Translations under genes and position numbers: made by a program
NCBI GenBank assembly: GCA_963735065.1
Contig: CAVTJL010000001.1
Coordinates: 2,232,001 to 2,296,000, forward strand
Source: CAVTJL01 sp963735065
Lineage (GTDB): Bacteria > Pseudomonadota > Alphaproteobacteria > Geminicoccales > Geminicoccaceae
Direction of reading: 5' to 3'
Length of the DNA: 64,000 nt
The notes under the pieces: generated by a model
Database searches by the model: none
Seen by the model: only the letters and a program-made list of their open reading frames with translations
What the model was told of the DNA's origin: nothing
Shown: positions 11,078 to 18,982 of the stretch, piece after piece
Position numbering within the stretch: position 1 is the first letter of the stretch
Layout of the letters: each line of letters starts with the position of its first letter

Positions 11078-12001
11078 TCAGCTCAGCCTGATGCGCGGGT
11101 CGAGGAAGGCATAGAGCACGTCGATGAGAAACGAGACCAGGACGACAATGAAGGCAAAGACAAGAATAAAGCCCTGGATGAGGGGATAGTCGCGCTGGAA
11201 GATGGCCTGGATCGCGAGGCGCCCGACGCCGTTCCAGGCGAACACGTTCTCGACGACGATCGCACCCCCCATCATGTAGGTGAACTGCAGGCCCAGCATC
11301 GTCACGATCGGCACGAGCCCGGCGCGCAGCGCGTGGCGATAGAGCACGACGGCCTTGGGCAGCCCCTTGGCCCAGGCGGTGCGCATGAAGTCCTGATTGA
11401 ACACGTCGATCATCGAGGAGCGCGTCAGCCTTGCGATGATGGCGGCATTGCCGGCCCCCAGCGTGATCGCCGGCAGGATCAGCGAGCGCCAGTCGGTCCC
11501 CGCCACCGGCAGCCAGGCCAGCTGCACCGCAAAGACGAAGAGTAGAATAAGGCCGAGCCAGAAATTGGGCATCGAGACGCCGACGATGGCGATCGTCATC
11601 AGCCCGGTGTCGACCAGCGTCCCGCGCTTGTAGGCCGCGATGAAGCCGAGCCCGAGCCCGATCGCAGCCGCGATCAAAAGGCTCGTCGTCGCCAGAATAA
11701 GCGTGTTCGGCAGCCGCCCCATCAAGAGATCGAAGACAGGCTGCTCGCCGCGGATGGTCTTGCCGAAGTCGCCGCGCAGGATGCGGCCCATGAAGCTCGC
11801 ATATTGCTGCCACAGCGGCTCGTCCAGGCCCAGGCGCTCGCGGATCTGCGCCAGCTGCTCGGGCGTCGTGCCCTGCGACTGGGCGTACATGATCTGCACG
11901 GGATCGCCCGGCACCAGATGGATCAGCATCGCCACCGCCACCGTCGTCACCCAGACGGTCAGCAGGGCCGAGGCCAGCCGCTTCACGAGGTAGCGCCGCA
12001 T
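11078..12001 (-). CDS. Dipeptide-type ABC transporter permease, DppB-like
   Basis: Inner-membrane permease of 307 residues. The true start is MRRYLVKRLASALLTVW, typical for DppB; an upstream in-frame ATG at 12148 would read back into the SBP gene. Features are the first span with LIHLVPGDPVQIMY, the periplasmic region with RLGLDEPLWQQYASFM, and the EAA loop in RTAWAKGLPKAVVLYRHALR. It pairs with the DppC-like protein to form the pore. It is separated from the SBP gene by 64 bases containing a strong hairpin. Confidence 0.92.
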   Translation of the reverse strand: MRRYLVKRLASALLTVWVTTVAVAMLIHLVPGDPVQIMYAQSQGTTPEQLAQIRERLGLDEPLWQQYASFMGRILRGDFGKTIRGEQPVFDLLMGRLPNTLILATTSLLIAAAIGLGLGFIAAYKRGTLVDTGLMTIAIVGVSMPNFWLGLILLFVFAVQLAWLPVAGTDWRSLILPAITLGAGNAAIIARLTRSSMIDVFNQDFMRTAWAKGLPKAVVLYRHALRAGLVPIVTMLGLQFTYMMGGAIVVENVFAWNGVGRLAIQAIFQRDYPLIQGFILVFAFIVVLVSFLIDVLYAFLDPRIRLS

Positions 12002-12034
12002 CCAGCAAAAGCTCCGCTGCCGGCGGGAGAGGAA

Positions 12035-12056
12035 GGGGCGGGCCGCAGCCCGCCCC
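12035..12056 (-). promoter_or_regulatory. Intercistronic GC-rich hairpin between SBP and permease genes
   Basis: GGGGCGGGC-CGCA-GCCCGCCCC, a perfect 9-base stem with a 4-base loop, just after the stop of the binding-protein gene and before dppB. There is no U-tract. Hairpins in this position, as between malE and malF, protect the upstream mRNA and give more binding protein than permease. Confidence 0.65.
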
Positions 12057-12065
12057 CGGAAGGCC

Positions 12066-13622
12066 TCAGCCCTTCTTCTTGACGTCCATGAAGAGCGGCT
12101 CGTCGAAGGGCCCGATCTTGAAGCCCTCGATGTTGGAGCGCGCCGCATAGAGCCACATCCAGCCGGGCGTGTAGATCGGCACGTGCACGGCCTTGGTGAG
12201 CAGCTCCTTGAACACGCCGTCCTCGGCCTTGAGGCGCTTGTCCTTGTCGGTCGTGAAGCGCATCTCCTCGAGCAGCTTGTCGAGCTCGGGCGTGTTGTAG
12301 CCGTTATAGGCGCCGGGCGAGTGCCAGAGCTGGTAGAGAATATCCGGGTCGTACCAGGACCAGCCCATGAGATCGAACGTGCCCTGGCCGGTCTTGTTGT
12401 TGTTCTCCTGCTTCACGCGCGCATTGAGCGTGCCGATGTCCATGACCTCGATCTTGGCCTTGATGCCGACCTGCTGGAGCTGGTTCTGGAAGACCTGCAC
12501 CAGCTTCTCGCGGCCGCCGCCGGTCCAGGTCATCATCGTGACCTCGAGCGGCTTGTCCGGCCCGTAGCCCAGCTCCTTCAGGAGCGCCTTCGACTTGTCG
12601 GGATCATAGTCCGGCAGATATTTGGCGCAGAGATCCTCGTCCGCCCCGAACACGCCCAGCGCCACCGGGCACTTCTCCCGCTGCACCAGGCCCTCGAAGG
12701 CGATGTCGAGCGCCGTGTCCACATCGAGCGCATGCGCCACCGCCAGCCTGGCCCGCACATCGTTGAAGGGCGGCCGCGAGATCGCGAACTCGAAGAAGAC
12801 GTTCTGGCCCGTCTTCTCGGCCACGTAGAGCTTGAGGTTCGGGTCCTTCTTGACCGATTCCACCTCCTCGAGCGGCGGCTCGGCGATGTCGAGCTCGCCC
12901 GTCTTGAGGCCGGCAAGGCGCGTCTGCGCCTCCGGGATCTCCTTGATGATCAGCCGGTCCTCGTAGGGCGGCCCCTTGTTCTCGACGGGCTGGCCGAAGT
13001 TCCGGTAGTCCGGGTTCTTCTCGAGCACGATCTTGTCGCCCTTGACCCACTCGACGAGCTTCCAGGGCCCGGTGCCGATGGCCTTGCTCACGCCGAACGC
13101 GTCGCCCAGCGCCTCGTCGCTGTCGCACAGCATGCTCGAGAACGGATCGGCCATGAACGGGATGAAGGCGCCGAAGGGCTTGGAGAACGTCACCACCACG
13201 GTCAGCGGATCGGGCGTCTCGACCCCGGTGATCGGCCCCCAGGCCGACTTCGTCAGGCTCGGGTTCTTGTCGTCGAGCGCGCGATCGAAGGTGTACTTCA
13301 CGTCCTTCGAATCGAACGGCGTGCCGTCGTGGCACTTGATGCCGTCATGGAGCTTGAAGGTCACCTTCAGCCCGTCGTCGCTCACGGTATAGGACTTGGC
13401 CATGCCGGGCCGGGGCTGGCCGTTGTCGTCGAAGGCCAGGAGCGTGTCGTAGATCTGGCGCCAGGACTGCATCGAGAGCGTCGTCGTGGTGCGGTGCGGG
13501 TCCAGCGAATCGCTGTCGCCGTAGCGCGCCCACACGATGTCGCCGGCCCAGGCGGGCGCGGTCGCGAAAAAGGTCGCGGTGGCGAGAAGGAGGGCGCAGA
13601 GCGGCTGCTTTTTTCGGGGCAT
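12066..13622 (-). CDS. Dipeptide-type ABC transporter substrate-binding protein
   Basis: Periplasmic receptor of 518 residues, SBP family 5. A Sec signal peptide MPRKKQPLCALLLATATFFATAPAWA precedes the mature GDIVWARYGDSDSLDPHRTT. Family features are the DGLKVTFKLHDGIKCHDGTPFDSKDVKYTFDR block, GTGPWKLVEW, and FDLMGWSWYDPD near the C-terminus. Three more N-terminal ATG/GTG codons exist, but this start gives the right signal peptide. It is the first gene of the operon below the RpiR regulator. The ligand is probably a short peptide or peptide-like compound; the sequence does not say which. Confidence 0.92.
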   Translation of the reverse strand: MPRKKQPLCALLLATATFFATAPAWAGDIVWARYGDSDSLDPHRTTTTLSMQSWRQIYDTLLAFDDNGQPRPGMAKSYTVSDDGLKVTFKLHDGIKCHDGTPFDSKDVKYTFDRALDDKNPSLTKSAWGPITGVETPDPLTVVVTFSKPFGAFIPFMADPFSSMLCDSDEALGDAFGVSKAIGTGPWKLVEWVKGDKIVLEKNPDYRNFGQPVENKGPPYEDRLIIKEIPEAQTRLAGLKTGELDIAEPPLEEVESVKKDPNLKLYVAEKTGQNVFFEFAISRPPFNDVRARLAVAHALDVDTALDIAFEGLVQREKCPVALGVFGADEDLCAKYLPDYDPDKSKALLKELGYGPDKPLEVTMMTWTGGGREKLVQVFQNQLQQVGIKAKIEVMDIGTLNARVKQENNNKTGQGTFDLMGWSWYDPDILYQLWHSPGAYNGYNTPELDKLLEEMRFTTDKDKRLKAEDGVFKELLTKAVHVPIYTPGWMWLYAARSNIEGFKIGPFDEPLFMDVKKKG

Positions 13623-13740
13623 CGGGGGCGTCTCCGCATGGCGAGCTGCTGCGCCGGTCCTTCTTGGAGACGGATCGGGGCCGAGGTCGGCCGGACCGCG
13701 CGACAAGCATCGTCGCGACGCTGCCCTGCACGACCCCGAG

Positions 13741-13780
13741 CGTCAAACGAATTTCATTTTCGAAACGTTTTATTTCACGA
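13741..13780. promoter_or_regulatory. Candidate RpiR operator and promoter region of the peptide ABC operon
   Basis: An AT-rich island in GC-rich DNA with repeated TTTC/GAAA half-sites: TTTC at 13752, GAAA at 13762 and TTTC at 13773, plus the small perfect palindromes TTTCGAAA (13758-13765) and AAACGTTT (13763-13770). A matching TTTCA-N7-TGAAA element sits in front of rpiR. RpiR-type proteins bind inverted repeats of this kind. Confidence 0.5.
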
Positions 13781-13836
13781 AGAGTCCATCTTGGCGCGCC
13801 ATTGGCGCCGGAATCGTCAATCCCGATGCGCCCGTT

Positions 13837-14700
13837 TCAAAGATCGGTCGTCACCAGATCGGCCCATTCCTCGTGGATGCTGTCGATGCGCTGCAGCCGC
13901 TCCATGGCGCTCTCCCCCAGCCGCGTCGCCAGCGCCGAGCACAGATAGGTCATCAGGCTCACCGGGGCGGCGAAGGATTCGAACACGCCGGTGCCGCGCG
14001 TCCGGCAGCGCAGCGTCACGGTCGCCACCTCGACGCCCGAGCGCGCCACCTGGTCGGTCACGAACACCACCTGCGTTCCGGCGCGAATGGCCGAGCGCAT
14101 GATGTTGCGCAAGGGGCGCGTCCGCCGGCTGATGCCGAAGGCCAGCATCACGTCGGTGGCGGTGATCGAGGCGAACTCCTCGGGCACCGAGAAGCCGCTG
14201 ATCGGGATCATGCGGATGTCGGGGCGCACCCGGATCAACAGCGCCCGGGCGAGATGGGCCAGCGGATAATTGTCGCCGAAGCCCACGACCCAGAGCTTGT
14301 CGGCGCGCGCCATCAGGCGGATGGCGCTGTTGAGCTCGTCCGAGCGCTGCTGCTCCACCGTGCGCACCAGGTTCTGCACGTCGCCCTGCAGATGCAGGCT
14401 GAGATCCGGCCGATGGCTCGGCAGCGCCGCCAGCCTCGCCCCATAGGCGATGGGCGGCGCCTCCACGCCCTGCTCGCGCGTCGCCCGCTGCGCCGCCTTG
14501 AAGCTCGCATAGCCCAGCCGCCGAAAAAGCCGCGCCGCCGTCGCCTTCGACACCTTGGCGCCCAGCGCCAGCTCGGTCGCCGACTGCTCGACGATCGCCG
14601 TCGGCCGCTCGAGCAGCAGATCCGCCAACCGCCGCTCCCCCCGCGGCATCGCCTCGTAACAGTCCAAAATACGCTGCGGCAGAAGCCGGGCCTCGTCCAT
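13837..14700 (-). CDS. RpiR/MurR-family transcriptional regulator
   Basis: A 287-residue regulator with an N-terminal HTH_6 domain (LLPQRILDCYEAMPRGERRLADLLLERP, then TELALGAKVSKATAARLFRRLGY) and a C-terminal SIS sugar-phosphate isomerase-type domain (ADKLWVVGFGDNYPLAHLAR ... VFVTDQVARSGVE). Such proteins sense phosphosugars or related metabolites and bind inverted repeats. It lies upstream of and in the same direction as the ABC operon, with 214 bases between, and is the obvious regulator of it. Confidence 0.9.
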   Translation of the reverse strand: MDEARLLPQRILDCYEAMPRGERRLADLLLERPTAIVEQSATELALGAKVSKATAARLFRRLGYASFKAAQRATREQGVEAPPIAYGARLAALPSHRPDLSLHLQGDVQNLVRTVEQQRSDELNSAIRLMARADKLWVVGFGDNYPLAHLARALLIRVRPDIRMIPISGFSVPEEFASITATDVMLAFGISRRTRPLRNIMRSAIRAGTQVVFVTDQVARSGVEVATVTLRCRTRGTGVFESFAAPVSLMTYLCSALATRLGESAMERLQRIDSIHEEWADLVTTDL

Positions 14701-14722
14701 GACGTAACAGATCCGATTCTTT

Positions 14723-14739
14723 TTTCACCGGTTCTGAAA
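14723..14739. promoter_or_regulatory. Inverted repeat upstream of rpiR
   Basis: TTTCA-ccggttc-TGAAA, perfect 5-base arms with a 7-base spacer, 22 bases before the rpiR start codon. It shares half-sites with the array at 13752-13776, so autoregulation is likely. Confidence 0.45.
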
Positions 14740-14850
14740 CAGGTTGGTACAGCGTTGACGTGGATTGGTCAAAGCTGAGGCTTTGGGCGACAGGCGGCCC
14801 TCTCGAATGCTGGGAAGCGGCTGTCGTGGCGCTCCGATGTCGAGCGCGAC

Positions 14851-15104
14851 TCAGCTCTCGGCTTGCCAGACCTCGCCCGTGGGCTCGGTGAGATCGACGC
14901 CGGGTGGTACCGTCACGCTACCGCGCATCGCTCCATGCAGCTCGACTGCGGCCTCGGCTCGGGCTCGCTCAGCCGGCCGCAGCTCGGCAACGGCACGCCC
15001 GTGCCTCGTCAGAATCACGCGATCCCGCGCGACCCGAGGCGACCCGTCGATGAAGCTTGAAGCACCACCTCTTCAACGGATGTGATGCCAATTGGGGCTG
15101 TCAT
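14851..15104 (-). pseudogene. Phd/YefM-family antitoxin remnant (frameshifted)
   Basis: The first codons read MTAPIGITSVEEVV, a plausible antitoxin N-terminus. In another frame the sequence continues RDRVILTRHGRAVAELRPA and ends with GAMRGSVTVPP and LTEPTGEVWQAES, the DNA-binding edge and C-terminal tail typical of Phd proteins. The span is 254 bases, not a multiple of three, so a frameshift separates the halves near 15045-15060. A restored protein would be about 84 residues, the usual size. No PIN, Doc or RelE toxin follows in the 150 bases before rpiR. It appears to be a dead, orphan antitoxin. Confidence 0.6.
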
Positions 15105-15493
15105 CGAGTAGTTCCCGACTACATGGGCGACCAGGGTAGGTCAAAATATGCTAGTGATGTCATCGGGGTCAACAGGGCGGATCTCGTCCGCCCCAACTGT
15201 GTCACCTGCTGGGCTGCCACCCAGACGCGGCCATCTCTACTGAGCCTAGAACGGGAACGAGCTCGCGCGCGTTCGCCGAATATCCCGGAGTCGATATGTG
15301 GCAATGCGTGCGATCTATTAGCAGGGATGCCTGAGCGGTGATAGCATCGTCGGCGCGAAGAAGCCTTGCTCGCTGGAGTAGCCGCCACAAGGCAGCTCGT
15401 TCCTGGCCGGCGGACCGCATCCCAAAAAGAAGCTGGGGAACGGAGAACGCCAGCAAGGCTACCTTATGGACAGAAGAAGGCGACGTGGGCGAT
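15105..15493. other. Unassigned region with lower GC
   Basis: About 390 bases between the antitoxin remnant and the AbiGi-like remnant. Short open frames occur on both strands but none has a Shine-Dalgarno sequence, a recognisable motif or plausible composition. Together with its neighbours it looks like decayed accessory DNA. Confidence 0.4.
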
Positions 15494-15934
15494 ATGAACT
15501 ACGACTACGCCATCCACTCGGACTTCCTGATACCACTGGACGGGCAAGGACATTGACGGGGCCCATGAGCCAGAATGGCATAGGTCGGATAAGTCTGAAG
15601 ACAGGAACGGGTGCGACGGCGGCGTACCTCGGCCGCCTGTACGAAATCCTAAAATATGGTCTCTGGATGACCGAGGAGGTGGAATATAAGCTCGGGGGCG
15701 TGACCATTCCGGCTACGCCGAAGTGTTGCTTTACCGAGCTGAAGCTTTCCCAGTCGAAATGCATGCCACGCCGATACGGCAGACTGGAATTGGCGTGAAG
15801 AGACGTTCCTGTTCTCCCGATATGGTCGGCCAGTCTGTTATATTGGCTATGGAGCGAGACGAACGACAAATATTAATGATGCCTCGGCGGAAGCCGTTCG
15901 ATGTGTCATCCTGAATATATATCAATGGAAATGA
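15494..15934 (+). pseudogene. AbiGi-like (abortive phage resistance antitoxin-like) gene remnant
   Basis: No frame stays open, but consecutive pieces in all three frames together read like the AbiGi family. Frame one gives LGRLYEILKYGLWMTEEV and TPKCCFTELKLSQSK, then RRYGRL; the next frame supplies GIGVKR; the third gives FSRYGRPVCYIGYG and ends DASAEAVRCVILNIYQ before a TGA. The order matches the family core: a helix with xxILKxG, then CFTExxLSQ, then YGxxGIGxKR, then GxPVxYI. At least three frameshifts make it non-functional. AT content is higher than in neighbouring genes, which suggests transfer. The family call is from memory of the motif and should be confirmed by profile search. Confidence 0.45.
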
Positions 15935-16288
15935 AAGAAAAAGCGTTTTTCCAACTACGACTTATATGCTGAATTGACATGGCGGATCCTGTATCCGAAG
16001 AGCTTTTGAGAGATGTATCGACAATGGATCCCTGATCGAGAAGAGAGTTCAATGCCGACGCATCGAGATTCTTGTGGCATCGACCACGACAAAAGAGGCC
16101 GTCTTCACAATATCTCCTGCCACTCGACGGGCCCATGGCGATACTCAAAGATAATTTATCCTTCCACTTGCTGATAAGAACGTAGCGCAGTCACGGCGGA
16201 GGATCGCGTCCGTGACAGGGCCGGAAAGATGGTCCAGGTTATTAAAGAGAGATCTGACTGGACCATGCGAATAGGGCTCGGGCTCGGC
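15935..16288. other. Unassigned AT-richer region
   Basis: About 350 bases between the AbiGi-like remnant and the BrnT/XRE pair. An 80-codon frame on the minus strand has no motif or ribosome-binding site. I see no gene here. Confidence 0.4.
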
Positions 16289-16762
16289 TCAACGACCCAT
16301 TCGGCTGATGCTAGATGACTGTCGTGCACTCTTTAAATCGTTCCGCAACGTGGCCTCAGTGGCGGTGACCTGCAGCGCTCGCCGCACGCCCTCCGGATCG
16401 CCCGCAATCGCCCTGAGATACGCCCGCGCCGGCTGATCGGGCTCCGCGCGCGCCTGCTCCCAGTCGCGCAGCGTGCCGATCGGGATCTGGTAGCGCGTGG
16501 CAAACGCCTCCTGCGTAAGCCCCAGCGCGCGGCGCAGCGTCTTTACCCGCGGGACCGCCCGCATCCGCGCCGACGCCTCATCGGTGACGGGCTGTGCGTC
16601 GGGATCGGCGAGCGCCGCCGCCTCGACCTCGGCGTCGGTCATCGCCCGCAGCCGCTGCCAGTCGGTCTCGTCCGCAATCGGTCGCACCGTGCCGTCCGGA
16701 AGGACCTCAACCACCGTTCCGTCAGCCTGGCGTCTGACTCGCGTAGTATTGACCTTGCTCAT
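16289..16762 (-). CDS. XRE-type antitoxin partner of BrnT
   Basis: A 157-residue protein starting MSKVNTTRVRRQADGTVVEV. The C-terminal half is a helix-turn-helix: VKTLRRALGLTQEAFATRYQIPIGTLRDWEQ, the classical XRE recognition helix, followed by PARAYLRAIAGDPEGVRRAL. The N-terminal part, with DEASARMRAVPR, resembles the linker found in antitoxins fused to BrnA-like regions. Its start lies 41 bases inside the toxin gene, so it is translated with it. It should neutralise BrnT and repress the operon through the palindrome at 17017. BrnA antitoxins usually use a ribbon-helix-helix; here the partner is a HTH protein. Confidence 0.85.
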   Translation of the reverse strand: MSKVNTTRVRRQADGTVVEVLPDGTVRPIADETDWQRLRAMTDAEVEAAALADPDAQPVTDEASARMRAVPRVKTLRRALGLTQEAFATRYQIPIGTLRDWEQARAEPDQPARAYLRAIAGDPEGVRRALQVTATEATLRNDLKSARQSSSISRMGR

Positions 16763-17012
16763 GCCGTGTCGCTCGTCTCGCCGAAATGATGCGCGTCCGC
16801 TCGCCACGCTCCGTATAGACCACCGTCAGCAGGACGCCGTTGGCCATCCCGGTGAGGATGTATCGGACCTCGCCGTGACCGCTCGCGATGTCCACCCGGT
16901 CCAAGGCGAAGGCGTCGGCGAACGCGAGCCGCGCCGCGACGAAGCTGACCCCGTGCTTCTCGAGGTTGCTCCGCGCCTTGGCCGCATCCCACTCGAACGC
17001 GCCATCCTGCAT
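16722..17012 (-). CDS. brnT: BrnT-family ribonuclease toxin
   Basis: A 96-residue toxin of the RelE-like BrnT family, which cleaves RNA. The start is MQDGAFEWDAAKARSNLEKHGVSF, the family N-terminal motif; then AFADAFALDRVDIASGHGEVRYILTGM and the C-terminal ERTRIISARRATRHEQ, which holds the RIISARRA element common to BrnT. The toxin gene comes before the antitoxin, as usual for brnTA, and overlaps it. An upstream in-frame ATG at 17078 would put the operator inside the gene, so the later start is preferred. Confidence 0.88.
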   Translation of the reverse strand: MQDGAFEWDAAKARSNLEKHGVSFVAARLAFADAFALDRVDIASGHGEVRYILTGMANGVLLTVVYTERGERTRIISARRATRHEQGQYYASQTPG

Positions 17013-17016
17013 CAGA

Positions 17017-17031
17017 TACGGGTTACCCGTA
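17017..17031. promoter_or_regulatory. Palindromic operator of the BrnT/XRE operon
   Basis: TACGGGT-T-ACCCGTA, perfect 7-base arms around one base, ending 5 bases before the brnT start codon on the coding strand. A TTGACA hexamer lies just upstream (17037-17042, minus strand). The position fits autorepression by the HTH antitoxin. Confidence 0.75.
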
Positions 17032-17123
17032 CTTTTGTCAATTGTCGGAGGTCGGGATCCCAGTCGCGGCGCGCGCAACGCCGCTCGCCGCGCTCACCTG
17101 CACCACCAGCCTCTCGGCAAAGC

Positions 17124-17600
17124 CTATTCCTCCCTCTCGGGATACCACTCCTCCCGCAGCAGCTCGGCGAGCGTCCACGGGCAGCGCTCGGGCAGGGCAT
17201 CCGCCACCTCCGGCGCGCCGGACAGCCGAAAATCGCGGGCGGCGTTCCTGCGCGCCTGATCATAGAGCCGTGGGAGGCCGGCCCTGAGATCGCGCCGCAG
17301 GGTGGGCGTCAGCCTGTCCTCGATCTCGTCCCGGGCACGGCCGATCGTGCTCATCCACCCCGCGCGCGGCTCGTTGGCAGGGGCATGGGCGAGCTTGAGG
17401 CAATGCTCGAGGATCGTCCGCAGACGGCTGCGGACAGCATCGCGCGTGCTGTTCCCGATGCCATCGACCTCCTCGATCAGATGGGGGAGGTCGAGCGGGA
17501 GGTCCGGCTGTGTCTCGGCCAGGCGCCGCAGCGCCCGCGCCTGATCACGCGTCCACGCATAGAAGTCGCGCTCGTAGAGATCGCCCGGGCTCGCTGCCAT
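17124..17600 (-). CDS. DUF29 family protein
   Basis: A 158-residue protein of the DUF29 family, widespread in cyanobacteria and alphaproteobacteria with no known function. Family landmarks are LYERDFYAWTRDQARALRRL at the N-terminus, DLPHLIEEVDGIGNSTRDAVRSRL in the middle, and CPWTLAELLREEWYPE at the C-terminus. It is mostly helical and probably soluble. It sits within the toxin-antitoxin remnant region, 112 bases upstream of brnT on the same strand. Confidence 0.88.
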   Translation of the reverse strand: MAASPGDLYERDFYAWTRDQARALRRLAETQPDLPLDLPHLIEEVDGIGNSTRDAVRSRLRTILEHCLKLAHAPANEPRAGWMSTIGRARDEIEDRLTPTLRRDLRAGLPRLYDQARRNAARDFRLSGAPEVADALPERCPWTLAELLREEWYPEREE

Positions 17601-17715
17601 GCACGTCTCGCCTTGCAGACTCCATCCTGTAGCATCCCTTCAGCACAGCCTTTGAGCGGCTTTCCGGCCGATCACGATGGAAGGGAATGTATCGCAAGGA
17701 CAGTCAACGAACGAT

Positions 17716-17812
17716 TAAGATCGGGGCTTTGGTGATCGCCTCGTCCCTGGCTTTCCAGGTGGCAGCGCGCCTCACGCAGGATGCGCTCGAGCGCCCGGGC
17801 TCGTCCCGTTGA
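17716..17812 (-). pseudogene. HicA-like toxin remnant (N-terminal stub)
   Basis: Read in the frame offset from the HicB-like gene, the 3' part encodes ALERILREARCHLESQGRGD followed by HQ. This is the HicA N-terminus, where the usual pattern is LxxILREAGCxFxRQGKGDHxI. After GDHQ the reading passes into unrelated sequence with no HicA C-terminal residues such as the SRHTAN motif. It overlaps the end of the HicB-like gene as HicA genes often do with their partner. The toxin is truncated and should be inactive. Confidence 0.5.
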
Positions 17813-17969
17813 GCTCGAGCAGCTCCGGAACCATCACCCGGAGCTTCGCCACCAGCTGCTCCATCGTGTCGGCTTCGGTCGCCAGCCCCGGCACGTCGTC
17901 GCTGATCGCGACCCAGACGCCGACCTCCTGGTCCCACAGGGCCCGCACGATGAGAACGCTGGGTCGCAT
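17772..17969 (-). CDS. HicB-like / DUF1902 antitoxin, short
   Basis: A 65-residue protein beginning MRPSVLIVRALWDQEVGVWVA and continuing ISDDVPGLATEADTMEQLVAKLRVMVPELLELNG. This is the DUF1902 group of HicB-like partial RNase H folds, in which VWVAxSDDVPGLxTEADT is characteristic. The usual protein is about 75-80 residues; the C-terminal tail here (TSPGARAHPA) looks out of frame. A stub of a HicA toxin overlaps its 3' end. It may be an antitoxin that has lost its toxin and its own tail. Confidence 0.65.
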   Translation of the reverse strand: MRPSVLIVRALWDQEVGVWVAISDDVPGLATEADTMEQLVAKLRVMVPELLELNGTSPGARAHPA

Positions 17970-18125
17970 CGCTGCCTCCAGACCGCCTGCGCTGCCGCTT
18001 TGGCCGGATCATAGGATCCGCGCCGCGCCGCAACAAGCGAGGCTCTTTCGGTGGGATCAATCTTAGGTTGCGCTCGGCGCGCTCCTCCCAGAGCTAGAGT
18101 TGGTGAGATTTTCCTCAATCGAGGG

Positions 18126-18154
18126 TTGACAGAAGGTTCATATGCCTATAGATA
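18126..18154 (+). promoter_or_regulatory. SD-less promoter of terminase-like gene A
   Basis: TTGACA (18126-18131), 15 bases, then TATAGATA (18147-18154); the ATG is at 18162. A transcript would start at or next to the ATG, and no Shine-Dalgarno sequence precedes it, so leaderless translation is likely. The same layout occurs before the paralogue at 23009. Confidence 0.6.
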
Positions 18155-18161
18155 GACCCGC

Positions 18162-18938
18162 ATGCCTCGCGTGCTCACCCGTTCCCCCATCAAGATGCCC
18201 GGCATCCGCCAGTGCCGGCTCGCCCGACGTCTCGCCGCCGGTCTCTCCCCGGCCGAGATCAAAAGGCTCGACACGGCAACCGAGGAAGACATCGAGGCTT
18301 TTGTCAGCGACCGGGACCTCTCCCGCCTGGTCGACCAGTACGCCGCCCTCCGTGCTTTGCCTTTGCCCGAGCGGCAGGCCCGCCTGTTCGAGACGGCATG
18401 GCTGGAGCTCTCGAGCCTCATCGACGTCGGCGACCGTCGCGCGATGCTCTTCGTCGTCTATCAGGCGAACCGGGCCCGGCATCCGGTAAGGCACCTCGTC
18501 AAGCTCGTGGTCGAGCGCTTCGAGAACGTGCGCCAGCCCTACGAGCGGCACGACACGCCTTCGCCCGCCGGCTCCTCACCCGAGACGATGCAGGGCTACG
18601 GCCAGCATCCCCTGGGCCCGGCGCAGGAGGCCATCAACCGCCTCGTCGACTTTCTGCCGGCTCAGGCGGGCGAGGCTGTTCTTGTCAGGGCCGAGACCGA
18701 CGCGCCCGTCGGGGAGCCGGTCGCGACAACCGAAGAAATTCCCGTTGGCGACGTTGGCGATCCCGCCTCCGCCGACGACGAGCGCCTTTCACCCCTCGCC
18801 GCCATGGCCCGGGCCAACCCGGCTTTGGCGGAGTGGATCATCGGGCGCATCGAGAAGCGCCTCGCCGAGCTCGGCGCCGAAGAGCCCGAGCCCGACGACC
18901 CAAGAAGGCTCGCCGGCCGAAAACCCCTCGGCCCTTAA
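18162..18938 (+). CDS. Small-terminase-like HTH protein, paralogue A
   Basis: A 258-residue protein with no certain family. Residues 12-40 read MPGIRQCRLARRLAAGLSPAEIKRL, a helix-turn-helix start like those of phage terminase small subunits. Then follow a helical region ERQARLFETAWLELSSLIDVGDRRAMLFVVY and QANRARHPVRHLV, an acidic/Pro-rich variable middle, and a conserved end MARANPALAEWIIGRIEKRL. The protein at 22371-23009 on the other strand is its paralogue in all three blocks. No large terminase or other phage gene is near, so a role outside phage packaging, such as regulation, is quite possible. Confidence 0.65.
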   Translation: MPRVLTRSPIKMPGIRQCRLARRLAAGLSPAEIKRLDTATEEDIEAFVSDRDLSRLVDQYAALRALPLPERQARLFETAWLELSSLIDVGDRRAMLFVVYQANRARHPVRHLVKLVVERFENVRQPYERHDTPSPAGSSPETMQGYGQHPLGPAQEAINRLVDFLPAQAGEAVLVRAETDAPVGEPVATTEEIPVGDVGDPASADDERLSPLAAMARANPALAEWIIGRIEKRLAELGAEEPEPDDPRRLAGRKPLGP

Positions 18939-18982
18939 TCGACAAAAAATAGAAAAAAAGCTGATCTGGGGACGTCTCGCCC

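Noticed and set aside
15202..15456. 84-codon minus-strand frame near the AbiGi-like remnant
   Set aside because: No motif, no ribosome site, low-complexity translation.
17037..17042. TTGACA before brnT as a full promoter
   Set aside because: The best -10 at 17 bases' distance would lie at the start codon, so a leadered transcript is impossible from it; only the palindrome was called.
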